Below are positions 8,056 through 16,905 of a stretch of DNA of 64,000 nt, piece after piece. Both the position numbers and the translations under genes were made by a program. The stretch is from Chryseobacterium potabilaquae (lineage in GTDB: Bacteria; Bacteroidota; Bacteroidia; Flavobacteriales; Weeksellaceae), in assembly GCF_902728265.1 (NCBI RefSeq), contig NZ_CACVBR010000005.1, forward strand, positions 62,001-126,000. The letters run 5' to 3'. Below the pieces are notes generated by a model. That model was not told the DNA's origin and did no database searches. It worked only from the letters and a program-made list of their open reading frames with translations. Numbering within the stretch: the stretch's first letter is position 1; each line of letters starts with the position of its first letter.

Positions 8056-9420
8056 TTATTTTTTTAGATATACAGGTAATTCGTATATACTACGCACCTG
8101 CAATCCTTCTCTAAATCTAATTTCTTCCGGCGATACCGCTAATGATATATTAGGAAATCGTTGGAATAAAGAACAGATTCCTGCTTTTATTTCAATCATC
8201 CCTAAAATTCCTCCCGGACAGATATGAATACCCGCTCCAAACATTAAATGAGGATTTTTGCTTCGATTTAAATCTAAAGAATCAGGATTTTCAAAAACTT
8301 CGGGATCTTGATTTGCCGATATTAAAGAAGGCAGCACCGCTTCTCCTTGTTTAATCACAGTCCCATCTGCCATCACCACATCTTCTTTTGCATATCTTGC
8401 AAATGTTATATAAGCGTCTACAGGAATGTAACGTAAGAGTTCTTTAATGGCAATATTAGATAAGTTAGGATCTTCTTTCAATTGCTGGGTTAATGTGGAA
8501 TCACTTAGAATGACAAATAAAGAAAGCATTAATTGCGCTGAAACAGTATCATGTCCAGCAATTAACACTACCGTAATAAGTTCCAGTAATTCTTTATCCG
8601 ATAATTTTCCTTCTTCATTGGCTCTTGTAAGACCACTAATTAAATCATCGCCCAGATTTTTTCTTTTTATCTCTATCAGCTCCCCCATATAGGCATGCAT
8701 TGCATCCATATTTTCAGCAACTTGGTCTGCATCCAAAAGTGTAGTACTTGAAAAAGAATCTAGCCATATACGAAACTTTGAACGATCTTCAAACGGAACT
8801 CCCATAATTTCGCAAATAGTAAGACCAGAAAAAGGCATCACAAATTCCTCCACTAAATCTATCGGCTCAGAAGGGGTTCCCAATAAATCAATTAATTCAT
8901 TAGCAGACTCTTCTACTCTATCTTTTAAGGCAAGTGATGCGCTTACACTAAATAATGAGTCTAAAATACTTCGAATACGTGTGTGATCCGGAGCATCTAA
9001 TCCCATAATACTTGTATCTAAAGGATGTGGAGTAAGTCTAGATTCGTTATGAAATGGGCATTGCTGTCTACTAAAACGATCATCCCTGAGTACCGAACGT
9101 ACTTCTTTAAAATTTGAAACGAGCCAAGCATTATCTCCATAAGGAGGCTTCACCCATAGTAATCGCTTTAATCTAAGCAATTCTTTTTGTAAAGAATCTA
9201 TTTCAAGGCCTTTATAGTCAACCCCTTGGATTGGAAAAGAAATGGGACATCTCCCTTGATTACCTTTCTCTTCCCAAGTATTTTGCAGGAACGTGATACA
9301 TGTCTCTAAATCACTTTTATCAGAAAATTTTTGCCATCCGGATGGAAGCGGAGTATTTTCATCAAGAATAGAAAACTCATCATTTTGATTAGTAATAGTT
9401 ATAAAAGATCTTTGGTTCAT
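8056..9420 (-). CDS. Cytochrome P450 with N-terminal MbtH-like domain
   Basis: A 454-residue fusion. Residues 57-454 form a complete soluble bacterial P450: the typical start RCPISFPI, I-helix AGHDT near 287, ExxR as ELLR near 327, and heme loop FGAGIHICPGG with Cys near 401. Residues 1-55 align with MbtH: NQNDEFSIL for NDEEQYSLW, PSGW for PxGW, and ETCITFLQNTW for ECLxYIxxxW. The WP pair and the terminal DMRPxSLR are missing. The extension may dock the oxidase on an adenylation domain. It lies between the NRPS and SDR, likely in the same transcript, and needs outside ferredoxin partners. Confidence 0.9.
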   Translation of the reverse strand: MNQRSFITITNQNDEFSILDENTPLPSGWQKFSDKSDLETCITFLQNTWEEKGNQGRCPISFPIQGVDYKGLEIDSLQKELLRLKRLLWVKPPYGDNAWLVSNFKEVRSVLRDDRFSRQQCPFHNESRLTPHPLDTSIMGLDAPDHTRIRSILDSLFSVSASLALKDRVEESANELIDLLGTPSEPIDLVEEFVMPFSGLTICEIMGVPFEDRSKFRIWLDSFSSTTLLDADQVAENMDAMHAYMGELIEIKRKNLGDDLISGLTRANEEGKLSDKELLELITVVLIAGHDTVSAQLMLSLFVILSDSTLTQQLKEDPNLSNIAIKELLRYIPVDAYITFARYAKEDVVMADGTVIKQGEAVLPSLISANQDPEVFENPDSLDLNRSKNPHLMFGAGIHICPGGILGMIEIKAGICSLFQRFPNISLAVSPEEIRFREGLQVRSIYELPVYLKK

Positions 9421-9470
9421 AAAAATTTTATTTTAAAATATTTTTTATTTTTTGTTGAAAAATTAAAAGG

Positions 9471-9510
9471 AGATAAGAGCAGGTATTTTTTCCTCACTCT
9501 TATCTTTTTT
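9471..9510. terminator. Hairpin between NRPS and P450 genes
   Basis: Arms AGATAAGAG (9471-9479) and CTCTTATCT (9497-9505) form a 9-base stem. The T run follows on the plus strand, while the minus side has only TCCTTTT. For the operon it may be a partial terminator or a processing/stability hairpin separating NRPS from tailoring genes. Confidence 0.5.
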
Positions 9511-9528
9511 CGTGAGAAATGATTCCGA

Positions 9529-12500
9529 CTATTCACTTTTTAACGAAGGAGCAGGGAAAAAACCTATTTGAATAAAATACTTTACGTAATCTACAAGTAG
9601 CTCACTTCCTACCATAGGCGATTCAATCTTATTTTGTTTACTTTCATTTTGAATCATATCTGTACAATACTTAATGCTTGAAAGCTTAAACATCCCCTCC
9701 ATTGAATCACTTAATAAGACTGCTTTTTGTAATTGTTTTTGATCGTCATTCTGATCTGCAAAATGTTTCAATTTATTCTTCCAAGACTGAAAATCTATTG
9801 TTTCCAAATGATACCCCATACCTTGAAGAGTATCGATAAGAAGAGAAAATTCTAACTGATTAAACAAATTAGCTGTTCTTCCATTGAAAGCATCATCACT
9901 TGAAAAATGCACAATTAAATGAGCTACACAATCAACAGGAATAAGATCGATACAAAGGTTCTCTTCTTTAAAAACAGGGACAGCATTGATCTTTAGCATT
10001 GCCAAAACCAGCTGCCAAAATGCATCATTTTGATTCCCTACACCATTTTTAGTTGATCCACTTATCCTTCCCGGACGGTATATAGAAATAGGAACTCCTT
10101 TTCCATGAGCAGCCCAAAGCATCTCTTCTTCAACCCATTTGTTTTGCGTATATCCATTAGGCAAGATGTCATTAGCTTGTAATCTTTCATTTTCAGATAC
10201 AATATGTGCTGGATCATTATTATTAAATGTAACGGCAAGCGTTGAAACATAATGTATTGGCTTAATATTACATTGAGTGGCTAAACGTATCACCTCATAA
10301 GTCCCTTTCACATTTGTCTTTTTCAATTCTTGATAAGAACTTACACCACTAATTTTCGCTCCGTTATGATAAATACAGTCTACTTTAGTAACGATCTCAT
10401 TATATTCTTCAGCAGAAAGTCCAAAATTATCTAAAGAAAGATCACCACACAAAGGCTTAATTCTATCGCTCTTTATTACATGTTCCAGTTTATAATTTGA
10501 TACATTTTGAATAATACGTTGTTTTGCTTCCTCCTGATTAGCAGCACGAACAAGACAGTATATAGTTGCTTGATTATACTTTGTAATTAAAGCATCTAAT
10601 AAAAATGCCCCGAGAAACCCCGTGATTCCTGTTAATAAAATATACTGAGGCTCACCTTGGTTAACAACCAACTTCTGACTTTCTAAATCTACCAACACAG
10701 AATCAGCTATGCTTGCATCTGCATTCAGTACAGCAATTGGTGTTTGAATTATTTTATTTTCAGTACTATATGATTGATCTATTATTTTACTTAGTTTAAC
10801 TATGGATGGATACTGAAATAACATTCCTATAGGTAATTCCAAACTCCATTCTTTATAAATTTTACTGATAAGTTGCGCTCCTAAAAGTGAATGCCCTCCT
10901 ATATCAAAGAAACTGTCATCAATACTTATTTCTTTAAGGTTTAACAGTTCACAGAAAATAGAATATAATCTGATTTCAGTAGGGGTTACAGGATAATTAT
11001 TATTATTTTGACATTCTATACTATCTATTAATGCCGAATAGTCAATTTTTCCGTTGATTGTTAAAGGAATAATATCAACGATAGATATCATGGCAGGTAT
11101 CATATAAGATGGCAATATCTTTTTTAGAAAGTTTCGTAACTTTTCAGAACTTATAAGATGATTCTCTTTTTCAGTGTCCAAAACAGTTACATAAGCCTTT
11201 AATTGTTTATTTCCTGATTCATCTTCGCTTAGTTTAACTGCAGCTTTCTCAATAAGAGGATGTTCTTCAAGAGCTGTTTCAATCTCGGTAGGTTCAACCC
11301 TAAATCCTCTAATTTTTATTTGATTATCCATACGTCCCATAAAAACAAGCTTATGTTCTGCAGTCCATCGGGCAAGATCTCCGGTACGATACATTCTTGA
11401 GCCTTCATTTCCAAATGGATCGGGTAAAAATCGTTCTGCCGTCATAGCAGATTCATACAAATAACCACGGGCTAACCCTGGGCTCGAAATATATAATTCT
11501 CCACACTCTCCAACAGGAACCGGATCTAGAAACTCATCAAGCACATAGATGCTAGAATTTACAAGAGGTTGTCCGATATTAGGAATTGTATTTTGTAATA
11601 AAGGAAGGCTTAATGTTGTACATACAGTAGATTCAGTAGGACCATATCCATTAATAATATTTCTATTATGGGCCCATTTAGAAAGTAGACCACCACTTGG
11701 TGCTTCACCAGATACAATAATCATTTCAAGATCTTCCATCTTCTCATTCTCCATAAGAGTAAGAACTGCAGGAGGTAAAGTAACATGGGTAATTTTATGT
11801 TCGCTAATTGTATTAACTAAAACCCTTCCTGCTACCAAGTCTTCTGTATCAGCTATCACCAAATGAGCACCTCTCAACAAGCTACATAGCTCCCAAAAAA
11901 ATCCGTCAAAACTCTGAGAAGCAAATAATAAAACACGACTTGATTCATTAAGCTTAAATTGATTTTTCTGTGTATCAATAACCTGCATTATTCCCTCATG
12001 GGTAACCACCACAGGTTTTGGGACTCCCGATGAACCTGATGTATATATAATATAGGCAGGAGAAGATACAAACAAAGGACTCAATAATTCAGATGGTTCT
12101 ATAAGAGAGTCTGATAAATTATTGAGAGTATCGCAAGTTTCGGGATCATCTATCACAAGAGTTTCAGTTTCGATAAAAGATAATTTCGAAACAAGCTCAG
12201 TCGTCGTTACCAAAAGGGAAGCTTTAGATTTGTTAAGCATATAATGTATACGCTCTTCAGGAAATTGACTATCTATTGGCATATAAGCTGCACCCGTCTC
12301 TAGGATAGCCAAAGTCGCAATAATCCAATCTATCGATCTTGGAATTGAAAGCGCCACCACTTGCTCTGCTCCTATTCCTTTGGTTATTAATAAACGAGCA
12401 AGTCGGTTAACAGAACTTTTAACATCTTCATACGTTAAAATACAATCTTTATGAGATACAGCAATCCCTTTTGGCGTTACATCCACTTGCTTCTGAAATA

Positions 12501-12624
12501 AAGAAGCAAAATGTTCTGCTTGATAGCCATTCATCCGTTTTTCAGAACAATAATCTATACTATTATTGTAGCCAATATTAATTTTATTGATTTTTTGCTC
12601 TGGATTTTCTACAATACTTTTCAA
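9529..12624 (-). CDS. NRPS module 2: adenylation-thiolation-reductase (3' part of a split NRPS)
   Basis: Order: A (about 40-540), T with GGHSL near 575, then an NADPH thioester reductase with TGITGFLG near 661 and YxxxK (YTQNK) near 825. The reductase should release the chain as an aldehyde or alcohol. My reading of the ten specificity positions is D-G-W-T-I-S-G-V-C-K, sharing six with GrsA, so Phe, Tyr or Trp is likely. The apparent start is a TTG that is really an internal Leu codon. The 30 codons upstream continue the condensation domain in the same frame to a TAA at 12715, so this is the back half of one gene. Confidence 0.9.
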   Translation of the reverse strand: MKSIVENPEQKINKINIGYNNSIDYCSEKRMNGYQAEHFASLFQKQVDVTPKGIAVSHKDCILTYEDVKSSVNRLARLLITKGIGAEQVVALSIPRSIDWIIATLAILETGAAYMPIDSQFPEERIHYMLNKSKASLLVTTTELVSKLSFIETETLVIDDPETCDTLNNLSDSLIEPSELLSPLFVSSPAYIIYTSGSSGVPKPVVVTHEGIMQVIDTQKNQFKLNESSRVLLFASQSFDGFFWELCSLLRGAHLVIADTEDLVAGRVLVNTISEHKITHVTLPPAVLTLMENEKMEDLEMIIVSGEAPSGGLLSKWAHNRNIINGYGPTESTVCTTLSLPLLQNTIPNIGQPLVNSSIYVLDEFLDPVPVGECGELYISSPGLARGYLYESAMTAERFLPDPFGNEGSRMYRTGDLARWTAEHKLVFMGRMDNQIKIRGFRVEPTEIETALEEHPLIEKAAVKLSEDESGNKQLKAYVTVLDTEKENHLISSEKLRNFLKKILPSYMIPAMISIVDIIPLTINGKIDYSALIDSIECQNNNNYPVTPTEIRLYSIFCELLNLKEISIDDSFFDIGGHSLLGAQLISKIYKEWSLELPIGMLFQYPSIVKLSKIIDQSYSTENKIIQTPIAVLNADASIADSVLVDLESQKLVVNQGEPQYILLTGITGFLGAFLLDALITKYNQATIYCLVRAANQEEAKQRIIQNVSNYKLEHVIKSDRIKPLCGDLSLDNFGLSAEEYNEIVTKVDCIYHNGAKISGVSSYQELKKTNVKGTYEVIRLATQCNIKPIHYVSTLAVTFNNNDPAHIVSENERLQANDILPNGYTQNKWVEEEMLWAAHGKGVPISIYRPGRISGSTKNGVGNQNDAFWQLVLAMLKINAVPVFKEENLCIDLIPVDCVAHLIVHFSSDDAFNGRTANLFNQLEFSLLIDTLQGMGYHLETIDFQSWKNKLKHFADQNDDQKQLQKAVLLSDSMEGMFKLSSIKYCTDMIQNESKQNKIESPMVGSELLVDYVKYFIQIGFFPAPSLKSE

Positions 12625-12714
12625 AAGATGAATATAACTCTCAATAAAATGCTCAATTGTTTCTGATTTAAAAAGATCTGTATTATATTCAACAAACCCC
12701 TCGATATCTTTATT

Positions 12715-12717
12715 TTA
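12715..12717 (-). other. In-frame TAA interrupting the NRPS condensation domain
   Basis: The codons before it read FDLVINLFAEKQS and those after it, in the same frame, read NKDIEGFVEYNTDLF, the expected next strand and EYNTDLF motif of a condensation domain. Removing this one codon would give an uninterrupted frame from 16890 to 9529. A single base change from CAA, GAA or AAA would create it. Confidence 0.9.
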
Positions 12718-15700
12718 AGACTGTTTTTCCGCAAATAAATTGATAACTAAATCAAATCGACAACTTTGATTCTTCATAAATTCAAACTTTGAATCTAATC
12801 CTGAAAAATGAACTTGAGCTTGTGGCTGATTCTGAAATGCAAATAAAATCTGAAACAGAGGATGCCAGCTTGTTGTTCCTGATTGTTTAAGCTCTTGAAC
12901 AAGTCGATCAAAAGGAATGTCTTCATGAGCATATGCTGATAAATCTTGTTCTTTTACTTTTTTTAATAGAGCCTGGAAAGTGGGATCCCCTGAAGTATCT
13001 ATTCGTAAAACTAAATTATTGACAAAAAAACCAATTAAGTCTCGAACCGAAGAATCTTTACGACCTGCAATCGGAGTTCCAATCACAATATCATTACCTG
13101 CACCAAATCGGGTTAACAAACAACATAATCCGGCATGTAAAATCATAAACAGAGTAACGTTCTGACTTTGAGACAACAAAATCAAATCATTATGGAGATT
13201 AGAGGGAATAATTAAGCTTTTACGATCTCCCTTATAAGCAGGTTTTTCAGGACGAAAATAATCACTTGGTAAAGAAACCAAATCCGGAAGATTATTTAAA
13301 TTTTTAGTCCAATAATTAAGCTGCCGATCAATCACTGAACTTTGTCCCTGCTCTCCATGAAATGTATTCCTTTGCCAAAGTGCATAATCACTATATTGTA
13401 TCGGTAAAGGATTCCATTTTGGAATTTCATTATTGATACGTGCAGAATATGCCGTGGAAAGATCTTTCCAAAATGGAGCAAATGACCAACCATCAAAAGC
13501 GATATGATGTATGATAATTAATAATACATGTGTATTTTCATCTATATATAATAATTTTGCTTTTATTGGAATTTCTTCGGTTAGATTAAATGCATACCTA
13601 GACTCATGATTCAAAGTTTCCTGTAATTCTTTTTCAGAAGCCTCTATACAATCTATATTTGTCTTTACTTGATGAACAATCTTTTGATATGGGATACCTT
13701 CTTTCTCATAAAACATCGTTCTCAAACTTTCATGACGTTCTAGTACATCATCTAGTGTATTTGTAAGTTTCTCTTTATCTAATTTTCCAGAAAGATTAAT
13801 AGCCAAGGGAATACTATATGTTTCATTCGGTCCCTCGAGATTAAACAAAAACCATAATCGTTGCTGCGAAAAAGATAATGGAATGTGAGTTGGCCTATCT
13901 TGTTTATATAAAGGTAAGGTAATCTTAGACTCAAAATCTAATTTCTTAATTAAAGTTGCAGGAGTAGGGTTTTCAAAGAATGTTTTAATAGATACTTCTA
14001 AATTCAACACATCACGAAAACGGTTCATTAAAGTAATTACTGTTAGTGAATTCCCTCCCATTTCAAAAAAATTATCATCAAGTAGTACTTCAGACAATCC
14101 TAATGTTTCACCAAATAACTGACATACAATAGATTCAATATGAGTACTGGCTTTTCTTCCTCCCGAACTTTTATATGAATTTAAAGCTAAAAGAGCTTCT
14201 TTATTTATTTTTCCTCTAGACGTTAATGGCATCCTATTAATAGGAATAATCGTACTAGGTAACATGTATTCAGGAAGCTTTTTTTGCAAATGAGTTTTCA
14301 CTTGAATAAGCAGCTGATTAATATTACGTGACATAGGAGGATAATTCGCACAGCTTTCTATACCATAGGACAAATTATGATCTTGATACAAATGCCCATA
14401 AGACCTATTCTCAAATGACTTATGCATAAAAATAATATCAACTACCCCATAGTTTCCGGATTGAGAATGAACTACTGATAATTCATAATTATTTTCTTCA
14501 GCCAATACTTGAAATTCTTCAAGTTTCACCTCATTATTAACTAACTGATTATAAGCATTTTTAATAACTCCCAATTCTTCATTATTAGAAACCTTCTCAT
14601 ATGCTCTGATAATAGGAGCAATACGTTCGTTTGGAATTCCTTTTATACATAAAGAGGGTATATTATCTTCTTTAAGAAGACTATTCACATATTGAATATC
14701 ACAATTATTCCAGTCCAGAATATTTTTATATTCACATAGTTTTTCATCTTTACCTGATTTTTTGAATAATATTGCATCATAACGATATTGCGACATCTCA
14801 TTAATGCAATTCCCTTCTTTAATTTTTGTTTCGAAAGTAGCTACATCCGATCTGTTTTCACTCCACACAGCAAACAAATCCGGAGAGATTAATAATTCAG
14901 GTTCCATCATCATATCTCGCTCAACAGCCATCATAAGATCAAGTTCAGTCTCTATTTTTGTATTATGTAAATGGACCTCTGTGTAAAAATGACGCTGTAA
15001 TTTAAAATCACGGATATCTCCAATAAATATTTTCCCGGAAGGAGATAATAAATCCATAGCTTTATTAATCACCTCAATAAAGTAATTGATATCTGGAAAA
15101 TATTGGCAAACGGAATTGATAATAATAGTATCGAACGTTTGTTTTGGAAGCTCATCTATTGAGTCTGCAGATTGATGAAATAACTTAATTCTATCCGATA
15201 AGGATGGATCTTCTTCAAAAACAGAATTCAACTTCGTAATTGACTGTTCAGACAAGTCCGTTCCCCAATACAACTCAGTCTCTTTACAAAGATTTTTGAT
15301 TAACATTCCGGTCCCAACTCCTATTTCTAAAACTTTCTTGGGTTTAAGACTTTTAATTCTTTTCAATGTCATATCTAGCCACTCACGCATATGAGATGGC
15401 TCAATAGGCTTACCATCAAAACTACTATTCCAACCTACAAGCTCTTCTGACTCTTCGGTTGTATGAGCTTCTTGATAAATATCATCATAAATTTTTTCCC
15501 ATTCATCAATTTGTTTTTGCTTTAGCTGATCACTACTTGAGTCAACGCTATAATTAGGAACAATATAAGCCAGTAGCTGATTTCCGTTCTCACTTTTCTG
15601 TGCTACAACTGAAGATTCAGAAACATTGGGATGAGCTCTTAGTGCTTCTTCAATCTCTCCAAGTTCTACTCGAAAACCACGTACTTTTACTTGTTGATCT

Positions 15701-16890
15701 TTCCTTCCTACAAATACTAAGTCTCCATTTTCATTCCAATAAACCAAGTCTCCTGTTTGATACATTCGGGAACCTGGTACTCCAAAAGGATCTGGAAAAA
15801 ACTTTTCAGCCGTTAAAGAAGGTTGATTCAAATACCCTCTTGCAATACCCGCACTCGAAATATACAATTCACCTATTTCTTTCCCTACAACTTGTTCAAA
15901 ATCATTATCTAAAATATAAGCACTCATCCCATCCATAGGCTTACCTATAGGAATTGTATTTAAAATTTCATCAGAAGGAATACTATAAGAACAAAAAAAA
16001 GTTGTAGTTTCGGTAGGACCGTACACATGAACAATTTCCGTATTCGGTAATTTCTGTTTCATTTTAGCAATAGAGTCTGGTGAGCATTGCTCTCCACCAA
16101 ACAAAATTTGTTTTACTCCATCCAAATGAGCACCTTTCTCTTTGGCTAAAAGATTAAATAGCATCGTTGTAAAAAACACTGATGTTACTCTCTCTTGAGC
16201 AATAAGCTTTACCAAATAATCAACATTTAGACTATCTTCCTTCGCAATCACAATCGTACCTCCTTTTAATAGAGGGACCCAGATCTCAAAAGTAGAAGCA
16301 TCAAAAGCAACCTGAGAATGGAAAAGAACCCTTGCCTGATTCTCAAGGTTCCATAAAGAGTCTGAAGCAAAATTAGAAATCGCAGAATGAGTAATACAAA
16401 CCCCCTTAGGGATTCCTGTGGACCCCGATGTATACATTACATAAGCTAGTTGAGACTCATCAATTTCCTCTAAAAATAGATACTTTTCTTCTGAAGGCAG
16501 CCCAGAATGCACTACTTTTTTGACATCAACAACCTGTACGGTTTTCTCCCAACTAGTATACTCTTTCTCGCTGATAATTATATTACATTTTGATTCTGCC
16601 ACCATGTATTGTAAACGATGTTCAGATTCATTTAAATGTAAAGGTAGATATGCAGCACCTACTTTAATCACCGCCAAAATAGAAATAACAAATTGAGTAG
16701 ATCTAGGCAAATGAATAGCAACTATTTCTTCTTTCCCTACTCCTTTCCGGATTAGCTCATCAGCTAATTGGCTAGATAAAATATCTAATTCTAGATATGT
16801 TAACTTTTTTTCAGCATCTATAATAGCTATCGCATTTGGATGATTATCCACTTGCTCCCTAAAGCCATACATTAAATTTTTTGGTAACAT
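12715..16890 (-). CDS. NRPS module 1: adenylation with inserted N-methyltransferase, thiolation, condensation (5' part of a split NRPS)
   Basis: Order: A domain with YTSGSTGIPKG near 155, a methyltransferase inserted between A8 (RVELGEIE) and A9/A10, with SAM motif VLEIGVGTG near 520; T with GGNSL near 950; C with SFSQQRLW and HHIAFDG near 1130. There is no starter C domain, so this loads the first residue and N-methylates it. I read the specificity code as D-A-F-F-L-G-V-T-F-K, like Ile/Val codes. The C domain lacks about its last 80 residues because of the in-frame stop. I chose ATG 16890; an upstream TTG at 16905 is possible. Confidence 0.9.
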   Translation of the reverse strand: MLPKNLMYGFREQVDNHPNAIAIIDAEKKLTYLELDILSSQLADELIRKGVGKEEIVAIHLPRSTQFVISILAVIKVGAAYLPLHLNESEHRLQYMVAESKCNIIISEKEYTSWEKTVQVVDVKKVVHSGLPSEEKYLFLEEIDESQLAYVMYTSGSTGIPKGVCITHSAISNFASDSLWNLENQARVLFHSQVAFDASTFEIWVPLLKGGTIVIAKEDSLNVDYLVKLIAQERVTSVFFTTMLFNLLAKEKGAHLDGVKQILFGGEQCSPDSIAKMKQKLPNTEIVHVYGPTETTTFFCSYSIPSDEILNTIPIGKPMDGMSAYILDNDFEQVVGKEIGELYISSAGIARGYLNQPSLTAEKFFPDPFGVPGSRMYQTGDLVYWNENGDLVFVGRKDQQVKVRGFRVELGEIEEALRAHPNVSESSVVAQKSENGNQLLAYIVPNYSVDSSSDQLKQKQIDEWEKIYDDIYQEAHTTEESEELVGWNSSFDGKPIEPSHMREWLDMTLKRIKSLKPKKVLEIGVGTGMLIKNLCKETELYWGTDLSEQSITKLNSVFEEDPSLSDRIKLFHQSADSIDELPKQTFDTIIINSVCQYFPDINYFIEVINKAMDLLSPSGKIFIGDIRDFKLQRHFYTEVHLHNTKIETELDLMMAVERDMMMEPELLISPDLFAVWSENRSDVATFETKIKEGNCINEMSQYRYDAILFKKSGKDEKLCEYKNILDWNNCDIQYVNSLLKEDNIPSLCIKGIPNERIAPIIRAYEKVSNNEELGVIKNAYNQLVNNEVKLEEFQVLAEENNYELSVVHSQSGNYGVVDIIFMHKSFENRSYGHLYQDHNLSYGIESCANYPPMSRNINQLLIQVKTHLQKKLPEYMLPSTIIPINRMPLTSRGKINKEALLALNSYKSSGGRKASTHIESIVCQLFGETLGLSEVLLDDNFFEMGGNSLTVITLMNRFRDVLNLEVSIKTFFENPTPATLIKKLDFESKITLPLYKQDRPTHIPLSFSQQRLWFLFNLEGPNETYSIPLAINLSGKLDKEKLTNTLDDVLERHESLRTMFYEKEGIPYQKIVHQVKTNIDCIEASEKELQETLNHESRYAFNLTEEIPIKAKLLYIDENTHVLLIIIHHIAFDGWSFAPFWKDLSTAYSARINNEIPKWNPLPIQYSDYALWQRNTFHGEQGQSSVIDRQLNYWTKNLNNLPDLVSLPSDYFRPEKPAYKGDRKSLIIPSNLHNDLILLSQSQNVTLFMILHAGLCCLLTRFGAGNDIVIGTPIAGRKDSSVRDLIGFFVNNLVLRIDTSGDPTFQALLKKVKEQDLSAYAHEDIPFDRLVQELKQSGTTSWHPLFQILFAFQNQPQAQVHFSGLDSKFEFMKNQSCRFDLVINLFAEKQS

Positions 16891-16905
16891 TTTTTTAGTT
16901 TTCAA

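Noticed and set aside
9529..12624. Independent start of NRPS module 2 at 12624
   Set aside because: The start is TTG within a conserved condensation-domain segment, and the 30 codons before it stay in frame and match that domain; no promoter or ribosome-binding feature is visible.
15600..15938. 112-codon plus-strand ORF rich in Leu and Ser
   Set aside because: It is antisense to the adenylation domain of the NRPS; its composition is what the complement of that coding strand gives.
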